Part shown: one piece after another, positions 24,683-33,772 of the stretch
How the letters are laid out: each line of letters starts with the position of its first letter
How positions within the stretch are numbered: position 1 is the stretch's first letter
NCBI RefSeq assembly: GCF_007997075.1
Contig: NZ_VORS01000007.1
Location: 1 to 64,000 of the forward strand
Origin: Polaribacter sp. IC073
GTDB lineage: Bacteria > Bacteroidota > Bacteroidia > Flavobacteriales > Flavobacteriaceae
Direction: 5' to 3'
Length of the DNA stretch: 64,000 nucleotides
The notes under the pieces: model-generated
Seen by the model: only the letters and a program-made list of their open reading frames with translations
The model's database searches: none
Told to the model about the DNA's origin: nothing
Translations under genes and position numbers: made by a program

Positions 24683-25777
24683 ATGATTACACAAGACCAA
24701 CTTAAAGATATTGCCGAGAGAATTGAAAAGTTAAAATCTTATTTAGAGATTGATAAAAAACTGATTGAAATTGCTAATGAGGAAGAGAAAACGGTAGATC
24801 CAGATTTTTGGAACGACCCAAAGGCTGCAGAAATCTTCATGAAAGAATTGCGTTTCAAAAAAAAATGGGTAGAAGATTATAACAAAACCATCACTTTAAA
24901 TGAAGATTTAAATGTGTTGTATGATTTTTACAAAGAAGGTGAAGTTGAGGAAACTGAAGTCACCGAACAGTTTGAAAAAACAGGTGCTTTTTTAGAAGAC
25001 TTAGAGTTTAGAAATATGCTTTCTGAAGAAGGCGATTCTTTGTCTGCAACGGTACAGATTAATGCTGGCGCTGGTGGAACAGAAAGTTGCGATTGGGTAG
25101 AGATGTTGTCTAGAATGTACACAATGTGGGCAGAAAAGCATGGTTTTAAGTTAAAAACACTTAATTACCAAGCTGGTGATGTTGTAGGAATTAAAACAAT
25201 AACCATAGAAATTGAAGGCGACTACGCTTTTGGTTGGTTAAAAGGAGAAAATGGCGTGCATCGTTTGGTACGAATATCACCTTTCGATTCTAACGGAAAA
25301 CGGCATACAACCTTTGGTTCTGTGTATGTTTTTCCTGTGGTGGATGATTCTATAGAAATAGAAATAAACCCTGCAGATATAGAAATTGTAACGGCGCGTT
25401 CTAGTGGTGCTGGTGGACAAAATGTGAATAAAGTGGAAACTAAAGTTCAGTTGACGCATAAGCCAACCGGAATTCAGATTTCTTGTTCGAACTCACGTTC
25501 TCAGCACGATAATAGAGCAACTGCAATGAAAATGCTAAAGTCGCAATTATATGAAATTGAATTACAAAAACAGCAAGCCACAAGAGACGAAATTGAGTCT
25601 GGAAAGTTAAAAACAGAATGGGGAAGCCAGATAAGAAATTACGTAATGCATCCTTATAAGTTGGTAAAAGATGTAAGAACTGCACATGAAACAGGGAATG
25701 TAGACAATGTAATGAACGGAGATATAGATCCGTTTTTAAAATCTTATTTAATGTTAAATGGACAAAAAAACGATTAA
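24683..25777 (+). CDS. prfB: peptide chain release factor 2, uninterrupted frame
   Basis: 364 residues; it terminates translation at UAA and UGA. The SPF stop-codon selectivity motif is at 199-201 (RISPFDSNG) and the catalytic GGQ at 244-246 ([14 protein letters not shown]). Most bacteria control prfB by a +1 frameshift at an in-frame UGA around codon 25; here the corresponding stretch ([10 protein letters not shown]) reads straight through, so the autoregulatory frameshift is absent. A TATTTTTG -7 box lies at 24667-24674, so close to the ATG that the leader would be nearly absent. Confidence 0.94.
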   Translation: MITQDQLKDIAERIEKLKSYLEIDKKLIEIANEEEKTVDPDFWNDPKAAEIFMKELRFKKKWVEDYNKTITLNEDLNVLYDFYKEGEVEETEVTEQFEKTGAFLEDLEFRNMLSEEGDSLSATVQINAGAGGTESCDWVEMLSRMYTMWAEKHGFKLKTLNYQAGDVVGIKTITIEIEGDYAFGWLKGENGVHRLVRISPFDSNGKRHTTFGSVYVFPVVDDSIEIEINPADIEIVTARSSGAGGQNVNKVETKVQLTHKPTGIQISCSNSRSQHDNRATAMKMLKSQLYEIELQKQQATRDEIESGKLKTEWGSQIRNYVMHPYKLVKDVRTAHETGNVDNVMNGDIDPFLKSYLMLNGQKND

Positions 25778-25931
25778 ATTTCAACCTTTTTAAGAATATC
25801 AAATAGAATCATAAGAAGCTATTTCCTGCTTTTCATTGTATCTTTTTTTAAGAAAAATAAAAAAAAGGATGCCATTTCAATCAGGGCTAGATTTTTTTGC
25901 AAACACACCTCAACACTAAAAACATCTAAAA

Positions 25932-26273
25932 ATGATTAAAATATACCACAATCCGCGTTGTTCTAAATCGAGACAAGGTTTAGAAATTTTAGAAAACTCT
26001 AAAAAAGAGTTTAAAGTAATTAAATATTTAGAAGAAATTCCATCAGAAAAAGAATTAAAAGAAATTATTAAATTATTAGGCATCACTCCTATTCAATTGA
26101 TTCGTAAAACAGAAAAGGTTTGGAAAGAAGAATTTAAAGGAAAAGAATTGTCTGATACTGAAATAATAAAAGCGATGCTAAACCATCCGAAGTTAATAGA
26201 ACGCCCAATTATCATCAATAACAACAAAGCAGTTATAGGAAGACCTCCAGAAGCTATTTTAGCTATCATATAA
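25932..26273 (+). CDS. ArsC/Spx-family thioredoxin-fold protein
   Basis: 113 residues. The N-terminal IYHNPRCSKSRQGLEIL holds a single active cysteine, C10, as in arsenate reductases of the glutaredoxin-dependent ArsC class. The late RPIIINNNKAVIGRPPEAIL carries the cis-proline and anion-binding arginines. Whether arsenate is the true substrate is uncertain, because housekeeping paralogues (YfgD-like) look alike and no ars genes are near. Confidence 0.85.
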   Translation: MIKIYHNPRCSKSRQGLEILENSKKEFKVIKYLEEIPSEKELKEIIKLLGITPIQLIRKTEKVWKEEFKGKELSDTEIIKAMLNHPKLIERPIIINNNKAVIGRPPEAILAII

Positions 26274-26366
26274 TTTAACTAAAACTATATTTTCTTTAAC
26301 TTTTATTTAACTAAATGTAATTAAACTAAGAGGCAACTTTGCAGTCTAAAACTAAAAAACAAGGTC

Positions 26367-28829
26367 TTGACTCAAAAAATTACACTCTTTATTTGTTGCT
26401 TATTTACAATAACAACATTGTTTTCTCAAAATTCAAAAAGCACCAACACTATCAAAATTTATGGTAAAGTTATCGATGCAAACAGCAATCAACCTTTAGA
26501 ATACGCTACTATTATTATTAAAAACACTGAAAATCAGAAAATTTCTGGTGGTATTACAGATTTAAATGGTCAGTTTTCAATTGATATTCCAGCCGCAACT
26601 TATGAAATAAGCGTAGAATTTATTTCTTTTAAATCTATAAAATATCCTTCAGAAAAAATTACATCAAACAAAAATTTAGGGACTGTTAAGTTAGCTGAAG
26701 ATACTAATAGTTTAAATGAAATTGTAATTGTTGCAGAAAAATCTACCGTAGATATTCGTTTAGATAAAAAAATCTACAATGTTGGTAAAGACATGACGGT
26801 AAAAGGTGGTACCGCATCAGATGTTTTAGACAATGTACCTTCTGTAGATGTAGATCCGCAAGGAACCGTTAGTTTAAGAGGAAGTGAAAATGTACGAATT
26901 TTAATTAACGGAAAACCATCTGCTTTAGTTGGTTTAAATGGTGCAGATGCATTAAAACAATTACCTTCAGACGCTATAGAGCGTGTAGAAGTAATTACTT
27001 CTCCGTCTGCAAGATATGACGCGGAAGGAACCGCAGGGATCTTAAATATTATTCTTAGAAAAGGAAAAGCTACAGGCTTTAATGGTTCTGTAAACGTAAC
27101 CGTTGCAGATCCTAGAAATTACCAAGGCGCTGTAAACTTAAACATGCGTTCAGAAAAAATTAACCTATTTTCTAATATTGGTTATAATGATAGCCGTAGT
27201 CCTGGAAATTACCTTTCAGACATTACCTACCTTTCTAACGGCAGTATTGATAGCTTAAGAACAGAAAATAGAAATTTCGACAGGTCTAGAAAAGGTTATA
27301 ATGCTAATGTAGGCATAGAATATTTTTTAGATGATAAAAGCTCTCTTACAGGTACTATCTTTGTAAGAGATTCAGAAAACAAAAACTTATCTACAAATAA
27401 GATTAGCTCTTTTAATCCTTCTGGTAACAACTTGTACAACTCTACAAGAATACAAAATGAAGATGAAAAAAATGAGTCTCTACAATTTTCGTTAAATTAT
27501 ACCAATAATTTTAATGACAAGGGGCATAAATTAACGTTAGACTACCAATACAATGCAAGTAATGAAAATGAAGCTGCAACGATTAGAGATATAAATTCTG
27601 AATTTAACGCTACCTATGAAATTTCTGTAGACAATCTTTTTCAAGCAGATTATGTGCTACCAGTAGGAGAAAATTCTCAATTTGAAGCAGGTTACCGAGG
27701 TAATTTTCAAGATTTAAAATCAGATTATTTAGTAATTGCACCAAATTTAGATACAAGATTTAACCCATCTAATAACTTAGAGTTTATTCAGAATGTAAAT
27801 GCATTCTACACGCAATTTGGTAGTAAAATAAACAAGTTCTCTTATTTGTTAGGTTTACGTGCAGAAATGACAAAGCTTAATGTAAATCTTTTAACTACAA
27901 ATGAAACCTTTACTAAAAATTTAACCGATTTATTTCCTACTTTAAACTTAGGATACGAGCTTACAGAAGACCAAAGTTTTACTTTAGGATATAGTAGAAG
28001 ATTAAGAAGACCCAATTCTTGGTATTTAAATCCGTTTGAAAACAGAGCTAGTGAAACGGTTATCTCTAAAGGAAATGTAGATTTAGACCCTACCTATACA
28101 GACTCTTTTGATTTAGGATATTTAAATAGATGGGGCAAACTAACCTTAAACTCATCTGTTTATTACCAACATTCTACAAACAACATTGTTCGCGTGAATA
28201 GACAAGAAGTTAGAATAATAAACGGACAAGAAACTAATATTTTAGTAAGACAACCAATAAATTTGGCTTCAGAGGACAGAATGGGTTTTGAGTTAAACGC
28301 AAACTATAATCCGTCTAGAAAATTACGTTTTTCTGGTAGTTTTAACTTCTTTCAGTTTGAAACAGATGGAGAATACTCGTATGAATTAACAAACCCTACC
28401 ACAAATACAATAACCAATGTTACTCAAATTTTTGATACAAAAAACACCTCTTGGTTTACACGTTTTGATGCAAGAGTTAGTCTTCCTTTAGACATCGAAT
28501 GGCAAACAAGATTGTTTTACAGAGGCCCAAGAAGTGATGCTCAAAGCGATACAGAAGGTATTTTTTCTGCCAATTTAGCTTTTAGTAAAGACATTTTAAA
28601 AGACAAAGGAACCTTGGTTTTAAACGTAAGTGATGTCTTTAACTCTAGAAAATATAAAACAAACGCTTTTGCTCCAAGTAGAGAAAACCCGACTAATATT
28701 ACCGATCAATCTTTTCAATGGCGCGTTCGCCAAGTTTCATTGAACTTTACATATAGGTTCAATCAGAATAAGAATCAGAAAAGTAGAACACCAAGTAGTA
28801 GAGAAGATGATGGTGGTGGCGAATTTTAA
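26367..28829 (+). CDS. TonB-dependent receptor-like outer-membrane protein
   Basis: 820 residues starting at TTG. Signal peptide (MTQKITLFICCLFTITTLFS), then a carboxypeptidase-regulatory-like beta-sandwich (IYGKVIDANSNQPLEYATIII, about 28-110), a plug domain (about 125-235; LDNVPSVDVDPQGTVSLRG, RVEVITSPSARYDAEGTAG) and a long beta-barrel ending in FRFNQNKNQKSR and an acidic/Gly tail. This layout is that of Bacteroidetes outer-membrane receptors of the Outer_membrane_beta-barrel_3 kind. No SusD partner is adjacent, so glycan import is not indicated; ligand unknown. Confidence 0.88.
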   Translation: MTQKITLFICCLFTITTLFSQNSKSTNTIKIYGKVIDANSNQPLEYATIIIKNTENQKISGGITDLNGQFSIDIPAATYEISVEFISFKSIKYPSEKITSNKNLGTVKLAEDTNSLNEIVIVAEKSTVDIRLDKKIYNVGKDMTVKGGTASDVLDNVPSVDVDPQGTVSLRGSENVRILINGKPSALVGLNGADALKQLPSDAIERVEVITSPSARYDAEGTAGILNIILRKGKATGFNGSVNVTVADPRNYQGAVNLNMRSEKINLFSNIGYNDSRSPGNYLSDITYLSNGSIDSLRTENRNFDRSRKGYNANVGIEYFLDDKSSLTGTIFVRDSENKNLSTNKISSFNPSGNNLYNSTRIQNEDEKNESLQFSLNYTNNFNDKGHKLTLDYQYNASNENEAATIRDINSEFNATYEISVDNLFQADYVLPVGENSQFEAGYRGNFQDLKSDYLVIAPNLDTRFNPSNNLEFIQNVNAFYTQFGSKINKFSYLLGLRAEMTKLNVNLLTTNETFTKNLTDLFPTLNLGYELTEDQSFTLGYSRRLRRPNSWYLNPFENRASETVISKGNVDLDPTYTDSFDLGYLNRWGKLTLNSSVYYQHSTNNIVRVNRQEVRIINGQETNILVRQPINLASEDRMGFELNANYNPSRKLRFSGSFNFFQFETDGEYSYELTNPTTNTITNVTQIFDTKNTSWFTRFDARVSLPLDIEWQTRLFYRGPRSDAQSDTEGIFSANLAFSKDILKDKGTLVLNVSDVFNSRKYKTNAFAPSRENPTNITDQSFQWRVRQVSLNFTYRFNQNKNQKSRTPSSREDDGGGEF

Positions 28830-28861
28830 AACAACATAATTATTAAAAAAATTTAACAGCG

Positions 28862-28902
28862 TTTTCTGAATCGTTCTTTTTTCTAAAAAGCGATTCAGAA
28901 AA
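28862..28902. terminator. stem-loop after the receptor gene
   Basis: TTTTCTGAATCG (28862-28873) pairs exactly with CGATTCAGAAAA (28891-28902), and CTTTTT/AAAAAG in the loop extends the stem. It is flanked by two copies of AACAGCGTTTT (about 28856 and 28912). Likely transcript end for the receptor gene, though a T-run is lacking on the plus strand. Confidence 0.5.
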
Positions 28903-28980
28903 TATTTTAAAAACAGCGTTTTCAAAACATCAATAAAATAGTATCATTTAAGTAATTACTAACGTACATACTAAGCCCAT

Positions 28981-29016
28981 AAAAAAACTCGTTCAATTTC
29001 TTGAACGAGTTTTTTT
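28981..29016. terminator. bidirectional terminator
   Basis: AAAAAAACTCGTTCAA (28981-28996) and TTGAACGAGTTTTTTT (29001-29016) form a perfect 16 bp stem with a 4-base loop. It serves the small minus-strand gene at 29038-29211 and, from the other side, the receptor gene. Confidence 0.9.
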
Positions 29017-29037
29017 ATAAAATATGTTTTAGAAGAA

Positions 29038-29211
29038 CTACTTTCCTTCCGCAGCTTTCTTTGCTTCTTTCTTTAATTTCATATTCTCCCAAATAGTTCC
29101 ACCTATCCAATAAGGAACCACAAATGTTAATAAGAATATTAACAACCAGAAACCAGCTGTAAAAATAAACATGAATAAAACTAATCCTGAAAATTGTGAA
29201 AAATCTAACAT
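29038..29211 (-). CDS. small single-span membrane protein, 57 residues
   Basis: A short gene reading MLDFSQFSGLVLFMFIFTAG, a hydrophobic segment to about residue 35, then YWIGGTIWENMKLKKEAKKA and GK. One long membrane span or hairpin plus a basic, coiled tail. ATG start, coding-like codon use, and a perfect terminator 22 bp after its stop codon support it as real. A longer overlapping frame on the same strand (29015-29272) has no sensible composition and is the shadow. No family recognised. Confidence 0.7.
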   Translation of the reverse strand: MLDFSQFSGLVLFMFIFTAGFWLLIFLLTFVVPYWIGGTIWENMKLKKEAKKAAEGK

Positions 29212-29361
29212 TTATATCTTTTGAAAAATTATTAAAGCAAAAATAATACTTATTTTTAAAAATTACTATCAAAATCCATCTTTTTTCAATACTATTAACC
29301 TATTGTTCATAATATTTTGGCTTACTTTTTGTAAATTTGTGGTATCTAAATTCAATAAAAA

Positions 29362-30762
29362 ATGTCAAAATACAGAATAGAAAAAGATACAATGGGAAAT
29401 GTAGAAGTTCCTGCAGATAAATACTGGGGAGCACAAACAGAACGTTCTCGCAACAATTTTAAAATTGGTGCTGCCGCTTCTATGCCTCTAGAAATTGTCT
29501 ATGGTTTTGCATATCTTAAAAAAGCTGCTGCCTATACAAATGCAGAGTTAGGCGTTTTAAGTGAAGAAAAAAGAGATTTAATTGCACAAGTTTGTGATGA
29601 AATTTTAGCAGGTAAATTAGATGATCAATTTCCTCTAGTAATATGGCAAACAGGTTCTGGTACACAATCGAACATGAATGTGAACGAAGTTGTTGCCAAC
29701 AGAGCACATGAGATTGCTGGAAAGGTAATTGGTGAAGGAGATAAAACCATTCAACCAAATGATGATGTAAATAAATCGCAATCATCAAATGATACTTTTC
29801 CTACAGGAATGCACATTGCCATTTATAAAAAAATAAAGGAAAATACAATTCCTGGAATTATACAATTAAGAAACACTTTAAATGACAAAGCTATTGCTTT
29901 TAAAGATGTTGTAAAAATTGGAAGAACGCATTTAATGGATGCAACTCCATTAACTTTAGGTCAAGAGTTCTCTGGCTATGTAGCGCAGTTAGATTTCGGT
30001 TTAAAAGCATTAGAGAATACATTGGCACATTTAAGTCAGTTAGCTTTAGGAGGAACTGCTGTAGGTACAGGATTAAATACACCAGCAGGTTATGATGTTT
30101 TAGTTGCAAAGTATATTGCAGAATTTACAGACTTACCTTTTATAACGGCAGAAAATAAGTTTGAAGCTTTAGCAGCACATGATGCTTTGGTAGAAACTCA
30201 TGGCGCTTTAAAGCAAGTTGCCGTTTCTTTAAATAAAATTGCAAACGATATTAGAATGATGGCTTCTGGACCAAGATCTGGAATAGGAGAAATTATGATT
30301 CCTGCAAACGAACCAGGAAGTTCTATTATGCCAGGTAAAGTAAACCCAACACAAGCAGAAGCAATTACAATGGTTTGTGCACAAGTAATGGGGAATGATG
30401 TTGCGGTAACTGTTGGTGGAACTCAAGGCCATTATGAATTAAACGTTTTTAAACCTATGATGGCTGCAAATGTTTTGCAATCTGCTCAATTAATTGGAGA
30501 CGCTTGTGTTTCTTTTGACGAAAATTGTGTTGCAGGTATTGAACCAAATCATGCTAGAATTACAGAATTATTAAACAATTCTTTAATGTTAGTAACTGCT
30601 TTAAATACCAAAATAGGGTATTATAAAGCTGCAGAAATTGCAAATACAGCACACGAAAACGGAACCACTTTAAAAGTAGAAGCGGTTCGTTTAGGTTATG
30701 TTACTCCAGAACAATACGATGAATGGGTAAAACCAGAAGAAATGACTGGAGGTTTAAAATAA
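29362..30762 (+). CDS. fumC: class II fumarate hydratase
   Basis: 466 residues; it interconverts fumarate and malate in the citric acid cycle. [26 protein letters not shown] (split: [16 protein letters not shown]) starts the protein, and the superfamily signature [15 protein letters not shown] is at about 317-331. Fumarate is also the by-product of ArgH in this window, but the two genes are far apart. A TAAATTTG -7 box (29332-29339) precedes it; a strong terminator follows. Confidence 0.95.
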   Translation: MSKYRIEKDTMGNVEVPADKYWGAQTERSRNNFKIGAAASMPLEIVYGFAYLKKAAAYTNAELGVLSEEKRDLIAQVCDEILAGKLDDQFPLVIWQTGSGTQSNMNVNEVVANRAHEIAGKVIGEGDKTIQPNDDVNKSQSSNDTFPTGMHIAIYKKIKENTIPGIIQLRNTLNDKAIAFKDVVKIGRTHLMDATPLTLGQEFSGYVAQLDFGLKALENTLAHLSQLALGGTAVGTGLNTPAGYDVLVAKYIAEFTDLPFITAENKFEALAAHDALVETHGALKQVAVSLNKIANDIRMMASGPRSGIGEIMIPANEPGSSIMPGKVNPTQAEAITMVCAQVMGNDVAVTVGGTQGHYELNVFKPMMAANVLQSAQLIGDACVSFDENCVAGIEPNHARITELLNNSLMLVTALNTKIGYYKAAEIANTAHENGTTLKVEAVRLGYVTPEQYDEWVKPEEMTGGLK

Positions 30763-30781
30763 ATTAAAAATTACACTATTC

Positions 30782-30813
30782 AAAAAGCTGTAATTAATTT
30801 TACAGCTTTTTTT
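30782..30813 (+). terminator. terminator after fumC
   Basis: AAAAAGCTGTAA (30782-30793) pairs with TTACAGCTTTTT (30800-30811) and runs into T residues. Confidence 0.85.
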
Positions 30814-30830
30814 ATTAAAACAATTATCAA

Positions 30831-31304
30831 ATGACAAATCACGAAGAATTTATGAGTGAAGCAGTAAAAGCTGCTTTGAAAGGAATGCGTAATAATGAAG
30901 GGGGACCTTTTGGCTGTATTGTTGTAAAAGACGGAGAAATTGTGGGTCGTGGAAATAATAAAGTTACGTCTACAAATGATCCTACGGCACATGCCGAAGT
31001 TACTGCCATTAGAGATGCTTGTAAAAATTTAGAATCTTTTCAACTAGAAGGTTGTGTTGTGTACACTTCTTGCGAACCTTGCCCTATGTGTTTAGGTGCG
31101 ATCTATTGGGCAAGACCAGATAAAGTATATTATGGCTGTAACCAGCAAGATGCTGCAGATATTGGTTTTGATGATGCATTTATTTACAAAGAAATTCCGC
31201 TTCCTTATGAAGAAAGAAGTATTCCTTTTGAACAAATAGGTCACAAAATTGCATTAGAACCTTTTCAACAATGGGCTAAAAAAGAAGATAAAACAGCATA
31301 CTAA
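30831..31304 (+). CDS. guaD: guanine deaminase-like nucleoside deaminase
   Basis: 157 residues, a small zinc cytidine-deaminase-fold enzyme. The catalytic HAE motif (TAHAEVTAIRDA, about 52-63) and the zinc cysteines in SCEPCPMCLGAIYWA (about 81-95) are intact. Length and C-terminal part (DAFIYKEIPLPYEERSIPF) agree with the GuaD type that deaminates guanine to xanthine. The tRNA-adenosine deaminase TadA is the main alternative, but it lacks this extended C-terminus. Confidence 0.82.
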   Translation: MTNHEEFMSEAVKAALKGMRNNEGGPFGCIVVKDGEIVGRGNNKVTSTNDPTAHAEVTAIRDACKNLESFQLEGCVVYTSCEPCPMCLGAIYWARPDKVYYGCNQQDAADIGFDDAFIYKEIPLPYEERSIPFEQIGHKIALEPFQQWAKKEDKTAY

Positions 31305-31311
31305 ATCATTA

Positions 31312-31343
31312 TAATCCGGAGTTTTAACTCCGGATTATTTTTC
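31312..31343 (+). terminator. terminator after the deaminase gene
   Basis: ATAATCCGGAGTT (31312-31324) and AACTCCGGATTAT (31327-31339) form a perfect 13 bp stem with a 2-base turn, followed by T residues. Confidence 0.88.
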
Positions 31344-31434
31344 AGACACGCTATGCTATTATTTATAGATAACAAAAAAAATTCCTTTCTATGAAGTCAT
31401 AAAGCTGTATTTTTACCGTCTCAAAATATAGAAC

Positions 31435-32208
31435 ATGACATTGACGGATTTTAGTCCCATTATAGAAACTATTGAAGAAGCTTATGAAATTCCGCATTTA
31501 AGTGCAACAAGAAGAATTTCTGCATTATTACCTCACGATTATTATCAAACAGACAAAAAATACCCTGTATTATACTTGCAGGACGGACAAAACTTATTTA
31601 ATCCCATGTCTCAATACGGAGACTGGGCAATAGATAAATCTTTAGCAAAATTAGCAGAACATGCTATGGCAGATGTTATTATCATCGCTATAAATCATGG
31701 AGAAGAAGAAAGAATTAATGAATACCTACCCTATTATCACCCAAGATTCGGACAAGGAAAAGGTACCTTCTATATTCAGTTTATGACGGAAAAGTTAATA
31801 CCGTATATAAATGAAAAATACAGAACACTTACAGATTTTGAAAACACTGGCATTGGTGGTAGTTCTATGGGGGGTTTAATTAGTTTACACGCAGGTTTGT
31901 CTAACCCTGGCGTTTTTGGTAAATTAATGATTTTCTCTCCGAGTCTTTGGATATCTAAAAAAATATTTAAAAGTACCAAAAGCTTTTCTCCACTTGAAAA
32001 AGCTAAATTATACCTTTATTCTGGCGGAAGAGAAAGTGAAGAGCATTTACCAAATGCTAAAGAATTAGGTACTATTATTAATGAAAAAATGGAAAAAGGA
32101 CATCAAATAGATTTTCATTTCTCTATAAATGAAGAAGGAAATCATTCGGAAGTTCATTGGCGAAAAGAGTTTCCAAAGGCAATTAAATGGCTATTTTATA
32201 ACAAATAA
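31435..32208 (+). CDS. alpha/beta-hydrolase, esterase D-like
   Basis: 257 residues without a signal peptide, so cytosolic. Putative-esterase (PF00756-type) fold: YPVLYLQDGQNLFNP (about 43-57), nucleophile Ser in GIGGSSMGGLISL (about 139-151) and a late His in NEEGNHSEVHWRKE (about 237-250). It is 2 bp upstream of the M17 aminopeptidase gene, so co-transcribed. A second hydrolase of this class is at the far end of the amidoligase block (39329-40033). It may remove an acyl or peptide group from the product of that block; this is inference. Confidence 0.82.
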   Translation: MTLTDFSPIIETIEEAYEIPHLSATRRISALLPHDYYQTDKKYPVLYLQDGQNLFNPMSQYGDWAIDKSLAKLAEHAMADVIIIAINHGEEERINEYLPYYHPRFGQGKGTFYIQFMTEKLIPYINEKYRTLTDFENTGIGGSSMGGLISLHAGLSNPGVFGKLMIFSPSLWISKKIFKSTKSFSPLEKAKLYLYSGGRESEEHLPNAKELGTIINEKMEKGHQIDFHFSINEEGNHSEVHWRKEFPKAIKWLFYNK

Positions 32209-32210
32209 TT

Positions 32211-33623
32211 ATGAGTTACAAACACATACAAGAATTAGACCTTTCTAAAGACTTCATTTTACCATGTAAAAAGGATAATTTAGAGACTATAAAACAATTT
32301 ATTTCGATTGAAAAACCAGATTTTGATGGTAGCTTTTTAAGTGATCAATTAATCTATGGAAAAGATGGAAATAGAATTTATTTGGTTGGTTTAGGTGAAG
32401 ATAAAAATGCTACTCAAATAGAAGCTACTTTTAGAAAATTTGCTTTCGAAACTCAAAAAAATTGGAATTCTGAAATTCAACTCTACGCTGAAAATCTAGA
32501 TAATATTGCGGTTCAAAAAGCAATTATAGGTTTAGAAATGGCACAATATAAAATTGGCGAATTTAAATCTAATAAAGAGGCTCAAAAAGAAGTATCCGTT
32601 TTAATTGCTTCCTCAAAAGAAATTAAAGAGTTTATTCTCGAAGGAAGTTTTACTGGTAAAACTATTAATAAAATTAAAGCTTTAGTTGATGCTCCACCAA
32701 ACGTAAAAACACCTGAGTATTTAGGTGAATGGGCGCAAAAATCTTCTAAAGAAGCAAAATATACTTCAACTGTTTTAAAGGTTAAACAATTAGAGAAACA
32801 AGGTTTTCATGCAGTTTTAGCTGTTGGAAAAGGGAGTATACATCCGCCAGTTGTAATTATCAACGAATACAAGGCAAAAAAGACAGATGCAATAGATATT
32901 GCTTTAGTTGGTAAGGGAATTACATTTGATTCTGGAGGGTTATCTATAAAACCATCTACCAATTTACACTATATGAAAAGTGATATGGGTGGTGCAGCCG
33001 TAGTTTTAGGAGTGGTAGAGTTGGTTGCAAAATTACAATTAAACATCAATATTATTGGGGTGGTTGCTGCTGCAGAAAATGCGGTAGATGCAAATAGCTA
33101 CAGACCTGGAGATGTTATCAACTCCTATGCTGGTAAAACAATTGAAATTATTGATACAGATGCTGAGGGTAGATTGGTCTTAGCAGACGGAATTAATTTT
33201 GCTATTAAAAAATACAATCCAGAATATATTATAGATTTAGCGACTTTAACAGGAAGTGTGGTTAGAACTTTTGGCTATGCTGCTGCAGGAATGTTTACCG
33301 AAAACCAAGAAATGGCAAATACCATGTCTAAAATTGGTTTTGATGTGCATGAGCGCGTTTGGCAATTGCCAATGTTTGAAGATTATGAAGCTGATTTACA
33401 ATCTGACATTGCCGATATTAAGAACTTTAATGGCAAACCAATTGAAGGTGCTATAAATGCTGCTAAATTTTTAGAGTCATTTACAGAAAATCATAAAAAA
33501 TGGATGCATTTAGACATTGCTGGTGTTTCTTTTGGTGCTTCTCAATATGCTAAAATGAAAAGTGCAACTGGTTTCGGAATTCAATTAATTACAAATTTTA
33601 TCAAAGAAAAAGCAGGTAATTAG
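32211..33623 (+). CDS. M17 leucyl aminopeptidase family protein
   Basis: 470 residues. A cytosolic dimetal aminopeptidase: VGKGITFDSGGLSIKPS (about 237-253) carries the metal-binding Lys/Asp, and IDTDAEGRLVLADG (about 315-328) is the near-invariant M17 signature with its Glu and catalytic Arg. An N-terminal regulatory domain precedes it. It forms a two-gene unit with an esterase and lies next to three ATP-grasp enzymes, suggesting it could trim or recycle a small peptide made there. Confidence 0.9.
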   Translation: MSYKHIQELDLSKDFILPCKKDNLETIKQFISIEKPDFDGSFLSDQLIYGKDGNRIYLVGLGEDKNATQIEATFRKFAFETQKNWNSEIQLYAENLDNIAVQKAIIGLEMAQYKIGEFKSNKEAQKEVSVLIASSKEIKEFILEGSFTGKTINKIKALVDAPPNVKTPEYLGEWAQKSSKEAKYTSTVLKVKQLEKQGFHAVLAVGKGSIHPPVVIINEYKAKKTDAIDIALVGKGITFDSGGLSIKPSTNLHYMKSDMGGAAVVLGVVELVAKLQLNINIIGVVAAAENAVDANSYRPGDVINSYAGKTIEIIDTDAEGRLVLADGINFAIKKYNPEYIIDLATLTGSVVRTFGYAAAGMFTENQEMANTMSKIGFDVHERVWQLPMFEDYEADLQSDIADIKNFNGKPIEGAINAAKFLESFTENHKKWMHLDIAGVSFGASQYAKMKSATGFGIQLITNFIKEKAGN

Positions 33624-33657
33624 GTTTTAGTATTTATCTTTTGAATTTATCCGGTTT

Positions 33658-33709
33658 AAATTAGCCACCAATTCACGAATTAATTAATTCGTGAATTGGT
33701 GGCTAATTT
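33658..33709 (+). terminator. perfect 52-bp palindromic terminator
   Basis: The whole segment from 33658 to 33709 is its own reverse complement, centred on TAATTA, with arms starting AAATTAGCCACC. It is followed by T residues. It ends the esterase-aminopeptidase transcript. A perfect palindrome of this length is unusually long for a terminator. Confidence 0.88.
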
Positions 33710-33772
33710 TTTATAAAAAATTTCCTTGTAAATAAAGTTCTATTTTGTAAATTCATAAAAATAAAAAAACTT

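Noticed and set aside
25440..25802. 120-codon minus-strand frame inside prfB
   Set aside because: Antisense shadow of the GGQ region of prfB, low-complexity composition.
29015..29272. 85-codon minus-strand frame
   Set aside because: It overlaps the better 57-residue gene in another frame, runs through the terminator stem and has an unlikely composition.
33656..33712. Long palindrome as a phage attachment site or replication origin
   Set aside because: It directly follows a stop codon, ends in a T-run and has no integrase or dnaA-box context.
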